Below, one piece after another: positions 32,553 to 45,520 of a DNA stretch of 64,000 bases; the stretch's first letter is position 1, and each line of letters starts with the position of its first letter. Origin of the DNA: Usnea hakonensis (Eukaryota > Ascomycota > Lecanoromycetes > Lecanorales > Parmeliaceae); contig BLJB01000003.1 in the NCBI GenBank assembly GCA_013423325.1, positions 248,001-312,000 of the forward strand, written 5' to 3'. The notes under the pieces were generated by a model. The model saw only the letters and a list, made by a program, of their open reading frames with translations. It was not told the origin of the DNA and did no database searches. The position numbers and the translations under genes were made by a program.

Positions 32553-34214
32553 CTTCTGACACTGGAGAGGGTAGGTAAAGATATTCTTGACCAAAATCCA
32601 GAGACAAAGGATTCAACAAATCTCTATTGTTTCGTTTCTTGGATGACTCTCGTGCATATTATATATACCTGTACTCATGGCTTTTTAGAACGAACTGAAT
32701 TGAACTGAACACTGAGACTAGGACATAACAGAGAAACTCCGCTACCACAGCGCGGCTCGTGTTTCACGACTCTACTCACGTACTCACCAAACCTTCGTGC
32801 TCCGTCTTTGATGGGTCTCCAAATAGACCAGACGAAGCCATGCCGATGATTACAGGGACGATTGCCCATCCCTGAAACTAACAGAGTCATACAAATACCT
32901 TGCCAGCAAATTCGCAACATCCCGAGCTTTTCTCCAAGCCGTCCAACATCGACTCTACCAACGCTTCTTTCTACACGCAATAGTAGGATAACAAAACGAG
33001 AAGGTTTGAGAGAAAAAACGTCATGGAGAGACAGTATAGAATGACGGAGATATATTTAGACAAACCAAAAATATTGGGTAGATCGAAGCGCGCAAATGGA
33101 AAGGAAGTATAAAGACCACGGCCGTGTACTTACCATCCCGTCATTACAGGATAGACGATGTAAAAATAGAGAGAGAGGGTAGCCCGCGTTCGAGACATTT
33201 GTTTCTTGACATCGACCCGTGTCGTTCAAGGTAACAGGGCCTGGCACGTGCGACATATAATGGAAGCCATTACTCCACTTGTGAAACAGTCTTTGCCCGC
33301 AACGGGAGAACAACGAAGACTTTCAAGAATGCTAATAATAAGTTGCACCAGGGGAATGATTGAGCTTCGACCCGTGCCAAGGCAGGCGGGCCGGTACGTC
33401 CCCAACAGGCCCCCAAATGCTGAAACGCGTTGCCGAGAACAGAGGTACCAGGGATGTTATATTTGGCCTGGGTGCCCCGAGTCTTCGTTAGACGTCATTA
33501 TAATAAGACCTCGTGATGCACTGGGGAAAACATAGAGGATATGGTGTTGGTGTGTGCTCTGAGATCAATGCCCACCGATAATTAGACTCCAGCTGGGATC
33601 CTTAAACCTAATCTTTACAGAAGTCTAGGTGCTGTAGCTTCCAGTCCACAGCACCAGTGGTAATGATGAGAGGACTGCTGACGTCCAGCCTTCGGAAGGC
33701 CGAGATCAGGAAACATTGATTTCATTTATGAACTTTGGATGACACTGTCCATGCTTTGGTCACCGCGATGGAACTATGAGGCTCTCGCTGGTGGTACTCC
33801 AGATCATCAATCTTCTAATCTTCCATCTCCAGACCTTCCCTTCCGCCAGGTCCCGCTATGTAGGTTTTTGTCCTGGTGCTGAGCGAGATGGAAGCATGGT
33901 GTTTTCGAAACTGGACTTGAAACCACTGAAACGAATAGTACGACGAAATCGCTAAGCACCAGTCCTACTGTGGTGAGGAGTGGGGCTACGATGGCGGAGA
34001 GGGCGGGGGTAATGGGTCTGGGGAGGGCTATGGGGGTGTTGTTTTTGTGGGTGGGGGGAGGAAGGGGGGGAGTTGGTTTGGGGAGTTAGGTGGTTGGGTT
34101 TAGGGTGTTATAGTTATTTTTGTGTGATGGTATTGGGACTTTGGTAATGGGGTTTGAATTGGTAGAATTGCTACACGTATCAGACTGTCGCTAGGAAGAG
34201 GCTTGCTAAGAACT
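32553..34214 (+). other. intergenic
   Basis: No gene recognised in 1.66 kb. From about 34000 to 34110 the + strand is very G-rich, with seven or more runs of four to seven G, a candidate G-quadruplex region just 3' of the NLR that ends at 34215. Confidence 0.45.
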
Positions 34215-37200
34215 CTATTGTGCCGCGGGTTCGTTCAATTCGTAAAATTTCTGTCCTAGCAGCCTCATACATGGGTTGTTATACTCTCCGGCCCACCGGC
34301 GTGCGGTTTCCAAATCCTGAGATGTGACTTCGATGTCGCTTCTGCTGAGAAGCAGCTCGACCATAGCCTGACGTATTCTAGATGCGGCCACCATCAGCGC
34401 TGTTCGGCCTCTTTTATCTCGGATATTCACGTCGATATCGTCCCGAGTGAGAAGGAGTCTGAGCACTACCTCACGCCCAGGCCATACGGTATACGATAGC
34501 GCCGTCAGACCGTTTTTATCTTGAGAATTTATATCGATATCGTCCCGGCTAAGAAGGAGTCTGACCACTGCCTCATACCCTTTCGCTGCGGCCCAAACCA
34601 GAGCTGTCTGCCCTCTATCTCGAGCATTGACTTCGATATCGTCCCGGCTAAGAAGGAGTCTGACTACTGCCTCATGCCCTTCCGCTGCGGCCCAAACAAG
34701 CGCTGTCTGCCCTCTATCTCGAGCATTTACTTCGATATCGTTCCGGCTAAGAAGGAGTCTGACTACTGCCTCATGCCCTTCCGCTGCGGCCCAAAACAGC
34801 GCTGTCTCCCCTCTATCTCGAGCATTTACTTCGATATCGTCCCGGTCAAGAAGGAGTCCGACTACTGCCTCATGCCCTTCCGCTGCGGCCCAAACTAGCG
34901 CTGTCTGCCCTTTATATCGAGCATTTACTTCGATATCGTCCCGAGTGAGAAGAAGTCTAAATAGTCCCTCATATCCATTCATTGCACATGCTATTAGCGC
35001 TGTCTGGCCATCTTCGTCTCGAGCATTTACTTCGATATCGTCCCGACTAAGAAGGAGCCTGACTAATGCCTCATGCCCATTCTCTGCGGCCCAAACCAGC
35101 GCTGTCCAGCCGGCCTTATCTGGGAGATTCACATCGATATCTTCCCGAGTGAGAAGGAGTCTGGCTACTGTCTCATGCCCTTTCGATGCGGCCCACATCA
35201 GCGCTGTCTCGCCATATTCATCTCGAGCATTTACTTCGATATCGTCCTGAGTGAGAAGGAGTCTAGCTACTCCTTTTTTTCCATTCATTAGACATAGCTT
35301 TAGCGCTGTCCAGCCACGTTTGTCTCGAAAATTTATATCAATATCGTCCCGGCTGAGAAGGAGTTTGACTACTCCTTCATACCCCTTTTCCGCGGCGTGT
35401 AACAGTGGTGTGTGCCCATACTCATTTCGAAAGTTTACTTGAACACCGTCCTGGCTCAGTAGCAACTTCATCACTACCTCATGCCTCATCTCTACGGCGT
35501 GAAACAGCGGTGTTTTCCCCGAACTATCTCGCGAATTAATTGCAATATTGTCTTGGCTCAATAGCAACTTCACCACTTCCCCATGCCCATTCTCTGCGGC
35601 CCATGACAGCGGTGTTTTCCCATCATCATCTTGAGAGTTCAGTCCAATATCGTCCTCGCTCAATAGCAACTTCACAACCGTTGTATGACCCGCTTCAGCC
35701 GCTTCGCACGATGGTGTTTGCTCATCTAGATGCGGAGACTTTATCTCCGCACTCAACCATTCCAACAGTAGCTTTGAAACTTTCTCATGGCCTTCGCGAG
35801 ATGCTAATAATAACGGTGTCGAACCATCTTCGTCCCTTGAGTTTATCTGAGCACCGTTCTCAAGCAATCGCTGCACTAGCACATATTCCCCATTTGTAGC
35901 TGCCCCGAGCAGCAAAGAATCACGCAATATGGGCGATTTAACCAAGTCTTCGTTCCAAAACATACTGTCGGTGGCCAGAGCCGGAGTAGCTGCAAAGGCA
36001 TGTGCTTGCCATTGTGCTTCTGCATATGGGAGAAAGAAGTGTTTCGTTGTGAGTTCATCATCGAGGTCCTTTCGATGTAAACGGTGGCCTGCATCACGGT
36101 CGAATAAAATGGTGCCTTGCCCGAACTCTTTGAAGCTCAGAAACTTCCAGCACGTCTTGAACAAGAGAAGATTCGTACTGTCTAGGACAATATGATATTG
36201 TGATAGGCTTTCGTTTGCTTGGAGATAACCACCCAAAAGGTAGTCCTTGGCTGATTGGTGAACAAGGTTGATAGTGTCATGGTCAGTATCAAGATAGACC
36301 AAGGGCTCGCAGCACTCGTAAATTTTTTCAAACTCCGCGAAATTGTGTGATGATAGTGTATCAGTTTTCCATTCCGATGTACTCAAAGCGCATGCAATTG
36401 CAATCTCCTTCACGGTCAGAGGCCTTCGTGCAACAGCTACCCAGCGAAATATAGATACTGCAAAATCCGCGTAGTCTTGATCGATTTGACCGAGAATTTT
36501 GTCATACAACTTGTTGAGGTCCTCAGGTAATTTCCGAAGCTTTTTTCGGACCAGTGGCGCCAAGGTTTTCTCAAGAATACCCAAGACCAGAGAGACATAC
36601 AAGAATGTTCCCTCAGCCTTGTTAGTCAAAACATTCTTAACTTCATTCTCCAACTCCCGGGGATATCCTTTTCTTGCTGATAATGCATCGACTCTGGCGT
36701 GGATAAACTTGAATACGTCATCATTGACTTTGCCTGAATCAACTTGAATATGCCAAATAGGTGGACTGACTGCAGAGAGCGACTCCACTATGTCGATCTC
36801 GCGTCTACTGGTAACAATAAACTTGAGAAACGGACCTTCTCTCTTCTGAGAACACAACTTTGTGAACTCAACCAGAAATAGCTGACGCGAGTCTCTCTCA
36901 CATTCGTCCAGAGCATCTACCAGGCAGCAGAGCTCGCCTACCTTAGGATCGTGTACGATGGCGAAAAAGATTCTCCACAACGCATGGAAATTTGTGAAGA
37001 GACCATTGCGGGACTCGTCAAAAGACATCTGAATGTGCTTGAATAGAAACGGTCGTTGTCGCAAGATCTGGAGCAGCAGTCCACGTAGAATAGCTATAGC
37101 CGTCCTCCGTTCCTGATATTTGTCATCGCAAAAGTAATATGCCAACGTCATTTGCCGTGATCGTTCTGCTATTGGAGTGAGTTCTTCTACCAAGAAACTC

Positions 37201-38646
37201 GACATCATGGTCTTTCCAATTCCCGGCGCCCCGGAGAGCCACAGCACCTGTGGACTTCCTTCAACTAGCCACGAGGTGTACTGTTTTTGAGTAAGAATCC
37301 ATTCGCAAGTCCCATCAACCCTGTGACCCTTCGCACTGCGGATGGCGGCAAGGTCGTCTTGGGGGTTGGTAAGGAACAGAGCACGCAGACATTCTAAAAT
37401 CTCTTTGTTTTTTATGCCTGTATCACCGAAGTCAGTCTATAGAGCCGGTCCATCTTTCAAGTTCTCTCCATACTCGAATTATCTTCAATGATCATCTGGG
37501 CTATTTATGCATGTGTCAGCTTTAGAACAGGAAATCATTCAGATTAGCTTACGGTTCATTCTTCGATCGACTATCGAACTTGGGTCCTGGGCCATCTGAA
37601 CAATCAACGGGTATACTGCAATGTAGGAAGGATCGTCTGGTCCACTGAACTTGTTAATCTTCAAATGATCTGTCGGTAGAGGCACTTTTCGATGACCATC
37701 TATGCAGGCTGAAGTCTCGTCCACGACCTTTTCAAGGCTTTAATGTCAGAACATCCACGAACACCTGCGGTCGTTAATGTCTTACCAGCTCTTTCCAGCT
37801 TATACCGAACCTCTCGCCATAGTTTGTTTTATGCAGCTCAAAGTAACAGACAAGGCTAAGCGGAGCTCTGTTCGCCCAGAGAGTGAACTCATAAAGAAGA
37901 TCCTTAAGATTCTCCGAATCTTCTTGCAGGTCCCTCAATATGCTTGTTTCTGCTCCCAGTCCTAAGATTTTTCCAGTTCTAGCGACAATCTCTCCCCATC
38001 TTGCAGCTTGAGTGCCACGATGGGGAGTTCCAAGAAAGATGATTCCCACGGTTGAAAGAGCAAGGTACTGAAAATCTCCACCGTGTTGATTTGCGCTGAC
38101 CATACTCTACCCAGAATAAACATTTTAGAAAAAATAGTAGATGTTCAATACTGACTTGTTCAATGACAACTCCGCCGAAGCTATGGCCGATAAAGATCAA
38201 TGGTCTATACTTCGTATCTTTCTTCTACCAAGCTTTAGACCAAGAGGAACAAGCCTATAGGCGAGAGGAATTAGGTCACCTTTTTTCTTTTATTGTCAAT
38301 TGCTGTGAGCAATTGGATAGCGCATAGATAAAGACGCTGCTTTGGAGCCTCCAAAAAACACTTGGATTCGTAATTAAAGGTCATGATGCGAGAATTCGGA
38401 AGCTCTGCTGGAAGCATATCGTCGTCTGCAAGCCAATTGACGAGTACTTCTTGATCGTCTTTTTTCACTTTCCTAATCCATGCCCAGTCCGGAGTGGCCC
38501 CAAGGCCATGGACTGCCACGATACTGAGAAAGCCATTTGTCAATACCGACAGCTTCTCCACCATTTGGGCCTGATACTGACTCTACGCTTGGGTTTGTTC
38601 CATCATAGAGCACTTTCAACCCAAGAGATTTTGGACGTTCAGTCAT
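34215..38646 (-). CDS. NLR: alpha/beta-hydrolase (DUF676-like) - NACHT - ankyrin, intact
   Basis: Six exons, complement(join(34215..37417,37553..37727,37786..38106,38156..38224,38280..38523,38582..38646)), give 1,358 residues with every phase closing. The start ATG at 38646 precedes a short conserved lead (GLKVLYDG) into the hydrolase-like domain: VDIVAVHGLG, GHSFGG with the nucleophile-type Ser, and FLGTPHRGT. NACHT: P-loop GAPGIGKT at residues ~354-361 and Walker B LVDALDE at ~457-463. From about residue 820 to 1340 there are some 15 ankyrin repeats of 33-34 residues, several nearly identical. Family knowledge: fungal NLRs with such high repeat identity are under rapid recognition-surface change. 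The hydrolase-like domain is the putative effector; NACHT-driven oligomerisation would activate it. The split of the third intron acceptor (38225) is my best choice of two. Confidence 0.88.
34620..34916 (-). repeat. three near-identical 99-bp ankyrin-encoding units
   Basis: Units 34620-34718, 34719-34817 and 34818-34916 are head to tail, exactly 99 bp, and differ from each other at only a few positions. Less similar units of 99-102 bp continue on both sides (about 34520-35500). They encode 33-residue ankyrin repeats in which the core (ALVWAAAEGHEAVVR) is almost invariant and a few positions vary. Confidence 0.9.
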
Positions 38647-40991
38647 TCTGTGGGGTCCCTGGCTGTCGTTGGACAGACTGGTCTATGTCGGAGGAGCTAT
38701 CGGCAGACTCATTCATCAGATCTCGGCCTCCGCATCGACGGGAAACCTTTCTTGCCTATTTGTTGCGATCAAGATGGAGAAGCAAAGTCGAACAGAATTA
38801 AGGCATAAGTTCGGGTGCGTATAGATGTGGCAGCGTGTAGTTCTTGATAATGCGATGATGAGGGGAAATCAGGTAGCAGCAGCGGTCAGCAAGCGCGGCT
38901 GAGCTGGCGGAATATATAGCCTGCAGTTGCTGTCTTAAAAACCACATCCTGTTGTACCCAAGTACCTTTGTTCGTACTTAGCCTTGAAATCCATCACCTA
39001 ACCGATTCAGGCTAGCAGTATGCCGCGCTTCTACCTGGTACATTCACTGCAAGCGATACATTGAACACTCGGACTGAGAGCCACTTCGAGTGCAGGAAGA
39101 AAAATCCGGCTGTCTCACTCCTTTCCGCAAAGGAGGTGATGCTGTAGCGAATGCGTGGGAGTTTCTGAGAGATCAACATAGAACCACTATCAACTTTCTT
39201 AAATGTCTCCATTCCAAAGGTATGTGATGAAGATGTCTCAATTTCATCGCACAGCGTGGTAAGACATGACCGCTTTGCTGCGTCATCACCCTTTGCGAGT
39301 ATCCCAAACCATGGGAAAAGAAGACGAAGAAATGTCCGACACCTCATCGTGATGGCGCCATTTTTCTTGGTCTGTAGGTAAAGAAGAGCAGGAGCTTCAT
39401 TATGTTTGAATCATCGTCCGCGAATAAAAATGGATGGCGCACGATGTCGACGAAAATTTGATGCTACTGTTGTAATGAAAAATCAGGTAGTCCTTCCTTC
39501 CAATGACCGAGTTGGCCAAGACTGCATGTATTCCACCCGCAATGTTCAGCACACCTACTACATCAATCCTCGTCCCTCAGAACTCACCTCATTCCAAACT
39601 GACCCATCCAGCCCTCCATCCATGACGCTACTGCCTCCAATGTTCAATCTTGTGCAACACGGCGTCGAGGTCTTCGCATTCCTGATCCTCCGCTCCACTC
39701 AACAAAACCGGTGCGCCAGAAAAAGCTCGCCACAGTTCCATGCTCAATACCAACGCTTGGTAGGTACTAGCTTCTTTATCATCCTTGACGGTTTTCTGGA
39801 ACCGAAACTAGCGTCGATTTGTCTGCTTTGGATCCCTAGAACCTTGTGTACGGAAACAAGAGAAATTTTTGAGTCCGCAGTCAAGCTTGTGAAGAACGTC
39901 CAAACACAAGGTGGAGAAGGTGTCTGGCATCTTCGAATACATGCTCGAGAGTAGGCAGGTTCTCAAAGCAACAGTAATGCTTTAATTCAATCACTATCTC
40001 AGACAGCATCCCAGCTATGGAATTATTGGAGTGCCTGTCCAGCCACGTAGTAGAACGTAATCACAAACAGCACGATCATCCCCTGAACTGCAAGACCATG
40101 TGATCCTCATATATCGAGACATAATGCATTCTTAGACTTTATCTACCCCCTACACACCTACCAACTACTCCGCTCCATTACGCCCTTACTCCACGACACA
40201 GCAATGCTGTAACCCCCCCCCCCTCCCCCTCCCCTTCCGCAACACAAACATATCACAACACTACATTTTCCCCTCGAACCACAATCCCCCCCCCCCAAAC
40301 AACCAACCAAATTACAAGTGTGTACTTGTGTGTATTCTGGGGTTGCTTTTTTCTTTGAGTTGGGAGAGGTGAATGCTAAAAGGTGAGGAACATGGTGGAT
40401 GGATGAGACTACGGATACATAGAAGCATGGACGCCCATCTGCGAATCAATCAAGGAATAGCGGAAGCTGCTTGCTACTTTGAGCCGGAAGGAAACGAAGC
40501 GTCTCACAGAAATGCACGAGAGCAGCATGATATAACACTGATCAGGACATATTTACTGCGAATCTACCGCTAGATAGTGCCGTGACATTGGGTACATTTA
40601 TTTAAGTATGAAATCGTAAGTCGTAAAAAGACACTGTAAAGAAACGATACGTAGAGTACGCGGCGAAAGAAAGCAGCGCAATGTGCAGGAACACCAAACC
40701 ATGAATCCTCACGCCCCCACAGCTCAGCTGATTTCTGATTTGGACCCCTTGTATCCTCCCAAGCTGGAATTCGTCGTCCGAATGATGTAGCAATAAAAGT
40801 CGTCATTTGGAAAGAGACTCGCCTAAAGCTACCAGATTCATAATGACTGGACGGAACTAGGGGAAAGAAGCGCTGCGAGGATGAGGATGGTCTGCTGTTG
40901 CACCCACTTCCGGACAGTTGAGGTTCGTGTCTTCTGAGGATTCAATGACAAGTTCTGTGCCTTCCAAGAAAGTACTATCGACATCTGAGTC
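38647..40991 (+). other. intergenic, no convincing gene
   Basis: About 2.3 kb between two NLR genes. Contains C-rich tracts at about 40208-40235 and 40286-40300. Frames at 39012-39347 (minus) and 39406-39954 (plus) show no family features and are not called. Confidence 0.4.
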
Positions 40992-43900
40992 TTATAGATC
41001 GACTCTTTGACGATTGATTTCTGCAGCTTCGTCATGCTTTCCTTGTTCGGCAAGCGTGGCCGAATAGACCCTCAAGAATAAATTCCAAACATCATCATCC
41101 CAAATCCCCGGCCGACTCTTATAAACCTTTTTGAAGAGCTCTTCTGCTCCTTCGTTTCTGCCTCGGCGAAGAAGTACATTTCCAAGAGCCGCCATGCCTA
41201 TAACGGTGTTCGGATGAGCTACCGTTAGGACTGTCGTCAATGTATCCACAAGAGACCGACTGAGCTCTTCAGCTTCCTCGTATTTGTATTGCGCTACCAG
41301 AACAAACACGAGCCAATTGCTGCACTCCACCGTCCGGTAATGAATGTCCCCATGAACGGTCTTATACAAGGATAGCGCGTACCGACCGAGTTCTTCAGCT
41401 TCCGCGTATTTTCTTTGTCCATACAATGCTCGAATGAGCATGATCATTGATTGTAAAGAGCTTGGGTGTTCTTCGCCAAGGACTGTCACTATCATGTCCA
41501 GTGCACGTTGGGCATGTTCTTGTGCCTCTTCATGTTTTCCTAGGCCGATCAGGATATTTGCCAAATTATGTAAGCTATTTATGGTCAGAGGGTGGTCATC
41601 GCTATATGTCCTCGATTGGGCTTCAATTATTTGACGGTAGAGCTTTTCTGCTTCAATGAATTTCTTCTGGCTGAGGAAAGCTCTGGCGAGATTGTTCATG
41701 GCCGTGAGGGTGGAACGACCTTCTAGCCCAAAGCTCTGTTCTCTGGATACAAGGACTGATCGTAGAAGATTTGTAGCTTCTTCAATTTTCCTACCATTGT
41801 GTGGTTGAAGCAATGCGAGTCCGAGGTGAGCCTGTGCATTCAACCACTTGTCGCTGTCTTTCGCTTGCCCTTGTTCCAGGATTGCAAGTGCCCTTCTACT
41901 TAATACCTCTGCCTCGTCAATATCAAATCCACCGCTGCCCCCTCCTGCTGCCTTTAATCTCGCTAGCAGCAACAGGCAATCAAAACTCTCGATAGTATCT
42001 TCACCAAGAATCTCGACTTGAATACTCAGCGCGCGTTGGCATCTTTCTGTTGCTTTGTCATATCCTCCGCGTTCTGTGAGGTAGTACGCAGTGTGGACAA
42101 GAATGCTAGCATGTAGCAGTTGGCTTTCTGAATTGGGATAATGAAACTTCAATGCAATCTCGGCATGAGGAAGAAGACTTTCCCAAGTTTTCCAAAACTC
42201 ATAAGCGTTGCCAGGTAGACTCCTCTTTATCAATACTGCTGCATTTTCCTTCCAACGATCTATCTCTGCGTGCCGCTCCAGCCATGATATGATCGCCATC
42301 TGGACCAGACGATGTAGTTGGAAGTTTTGGCCACTCTCGTCTAAGGTGATGAGAGAGAAATCGTCAAGCGGGGCCAAGCGTCTCTCAAAATCAAGATCGT
42401 CTTCGTCCATGTTCTGGAGCAAATATCGCGGGATGCCCTGCCGATCGACGACGCTCATGATCGACAAAAGTTCCGCCGCTAAGGGATTTTCCTTTTTGAT
42501 TTGATCGAACGAGATCTGCCAAGTGAGGAAGACTGAGCTTGGAATTGTCAGATCTCTACGTGAGTCTCCCATATCGTCATGAAGTATGCGATCACTCTGC
42601 CTAAGGAGGCTAGAGTATCTGGCAATTGTCATCCCTGTTCTTCGTACACCGATATACGACGCAGCCTGGGTAATGGCGAGTGGTAGGTATTCCAACAACT
42701 CAACAAGCTCGAACTTCTCATCATCACTTGAACTATCCTTGGGCAGCTTTTTGCATAAAAGAGCCGTAGCATCCTTTTTGCTCATATATGGTACGTCAAT
42801 GAGATTCTCGACACAGTCTGTCAAACGGAACGCTGCGTCTCTATTTCTAGATGTAACGAGGACAGAGCCTCCACGAGACGTCTGTGGTATATACCTGACC
42901 AACGGCACAGTGGGATGTTGCGATTCTACGTGTTGGAACGTAGTTGTTGGTCGTCGATCGAAGAAAACGTCACAGTCGTCCGCATTGTCTAGGACCAGAA
43001 GCCAAGTGGAGTCTCCGCTGAGCCAATCGAAGACAAGATCAAGCGGATTCATATTTGGATTATCCCATCCAGATAATCGGAGCTTTCTGGAGATAGCCTT
43101 GAAGGCTTGCTCAAATCTTCCTTTGGTACTTGCATGTATCCAAAACACACTTGAGTCAGCTTTACGTTCCCTAAATTGATAGCAATATTCAATGGCAATC
43201 TGTGATTTCCTGGTGGGCGAGTCAGCTATCGATCGATGCCACTACGCACATTGGAATAATGACCTACCCAACACCTCCAACTCCTGTCAAGGCGACCCTG
43301 GGCTCGGTCTTGAACTTGGCATCGATTGAACCGATGATATCCTCACGTCCAAGGAAAAGAGGGTCTCTTGAGAATGGGACTAGAAAGAGAGACTCTGATT
43401 TTTTGCTTGCTTGAGTTTTCTAGGTGTTAGTGTATAAAGGCACCCGATCAGAAGGCTTGAAGGCATGAGATCTCCGACCTCTACAACTATAGACTAGACT
43501 AATTTGACATACTTGATGCTGTATTCTCTTCCTTCTTCGCGCACAGCACCTGTATGGCTTTCCACACAGGCCTGTACCTTTGACTGTCCCTGCTATTGAA
43601 TTTGCAAATCGTCCTGTGATCTGCAGCAATAACTCCTACTGCATTTTCATTTGGGAGTCCGAGGCGAGCAGAATCTTTATCGACAATCTGATCTCTATCA
43701 GTGTTCCCATTTATGTAACGTACTTGTCTTTTGTAAGCCATACTAAGAATCCATGGAGCTTCTCGGTCTCATAAAATGTTCTTATTTTCATAGGTGCAGC
43801 TCTCTCAGTGAATGATTTTGAGATGTCGGCGAAAGTCTGGGAGTTCCTTGTGAGTGCTTCCACAAATGATTTGTTGGTACCCAGTCCCAATTGAATAGTA

Positions 43901-44661
43901 CTCGTCAACCTCGCAGCATACGCTGACCAATACGCAAGGTCGGATCCCCGGTGCGGAACACCGAAAAAGACCAGGGCTTGTATGCTATCAAGGATCTTCG
44001 CATAAATTGAAGATCGTTCATGAGCAATTATTATAGCCTTCAACCATTTAGGCTTTTAGATGATGAAAGTTCAGTCATAGACTTCAGGATCATACCTTTT
44101 TGACGATAATACCACCCAAACTATGGGCTATGAAGATCAATGGCCTCTCCTTCTCCACTTGGGATGCCCTTTCCGAGCTGAGCGCATCGATCAAAATTTT
44201 GGCTTGGTCGTCAATATCGGTGACACTCTTGGAAAAGGCTGTTGAAGAGTCGTAACCATAAGACATAACCCGTGCTGTTATGCCTGCAAATCCTAAGCGC
44301 GCTTCTTCTACAAGATGTGGTCTTGCGAGCAGCTGCATACAAGCAGAACGGATGTAATTTTACAGAGTTGGAAGACTAAACGACATACCAGCGTCATTCA
44401 GCTGTGATGGCAAGAAGTCACGCAACCATAGCTGCTTGCTATCGCTAGCGGTCCATGTTTCTTCGAAGTGCCCTCCTAGTCCATGCACGGCAACGATGTC
44501 GACATCTGCATCGGACATATCATGGAGGAAGAAGAGACCATACCGCTCCTTGGGGGGCTAGTAGAGATTAGATACTTCATCCGCTAGCCGAGCAAATGCA
44601 GTCTTACCTCAGTCGAGGCGGAGGCGTCGGCTTTTTGTCGTTTCAAGAACTTCATGACCAT
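40992..44661 (-). CDS. NLR: alpha/beta-hydrolase (DUF676-like) - NB-ARC - TPR, intact
   Basis: Seven exons, complement(join(40992..43209,43268..43379,43513..43687,43744..44037,44096..44283,44389..44557,44608..44661)), give 1,069 residues in phase. The sixth join (intron 43380-43512) has one plausible alternative acceptor. The N-terminal domain has VDIVAVHGLGG, AHSLGG with the nucleophile-type Ser, and GVPHRGSD. The NB-ARC P-loop GVGGVGKSQIA is split by an intron after VGG-VG; LLVLDNADD is Walker B, and a LHRLVQMAI block marks the winged helix. The last 420 residues are about nine TPRs of the kinesin-light-chain/nephrocystin type, each about 42 residues. Family knowledge: NB-ARC/TPR STAND proteins sense ligands by the TPR array and signal by the N-terminal domain. 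The second Met (44655) is an alternative start. Confidence 0.87.
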
Positions 44662-45520
44662 GTTCTATGAAAGAAATGTCTCTGCAACCAGCCGAACTTT
44701 GACGCAGGTGATATGGCGAAGGACACGAGAAGGATGCAAATGAGGGGTAGTACCCCGCTAAAACCTTCCATACATGTGCAGAGCCGCAACCTGCATGACG
44801 AAGGCTGATCCATTTGTCTTGGCAGGTACGAGATGCTCTGCCTACTTACCATTAAGCACGGTAAGTTTTTATAGATCTCAGACTACATACATTGGTACAA
44901 CGCATTCTTTGAGGACTTTGTCCAGAATCGAGACAAATGCTCTGATTCTGAAAAAAGAAAGATATATATGCAAAATCGACCAGTATTGCGAGAGCCATAC
45001 ATGAGAGAGCTTCTTTCGCGCTAAATATTCTTCTCGCATATCTGGATTATCGACAAGCTTACGGAGGGAAGCTAAGGTGAAATGAATCTGCTACGAAAAG
45101 TAAGTGGTTGCATCCAGTCACGCTTTTACGGTTGATGAGATGGTTGAGCTAGATGATGACAAAGGGAAAGAACCTAGCTGGGTGAATTTCAGTCATATCA
45201 ATAAGTCTTTGGCCAGGTCGAACCGTGATTCTGGATAGGAGAGTGTTACTTATTTTGGGGACATAATAGGGATCCCAACCAGCGGCGGGTGTCGCTCCAG
45301 GGGAGTTTATTAAGCGCGCTGGTGGCGCCGTGGGGCCCTTGGAGATCTTGGCACAATTGTCCTAGCGTCGACCAATCGACCTCCATCAATAAGCGTCGGA
45401 CACTTACGCAAATCGATCAATCACCGATCTTTACCACCCAAAATTAGCAAGATATCTAGTCATGATACCTTCAAGGGCAAACGTTAGGTAGTCTGGCATT
45501 TGATATAGCAATCTGACCGC
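44662..45520 (+). other. intergenic
   Basis: No gene recognised. Divergent promoters of the NLR and the Sec14-like gene. Confidence 0.4.

Noticed and set aside
34521..35291. Repetitive + strand frames opposite the ankyrin NLR
   Set aside because: They are antisense reflections of the 99-bp ankyrin units, which lack stops because the unit length is a multiple of three.
39012..39954. Frames of 111 and 182 residues between the two downstream NLRs
   Set aside because: No domain, splice model or family resemblance; composition is like the surrounding non-coding DNA.
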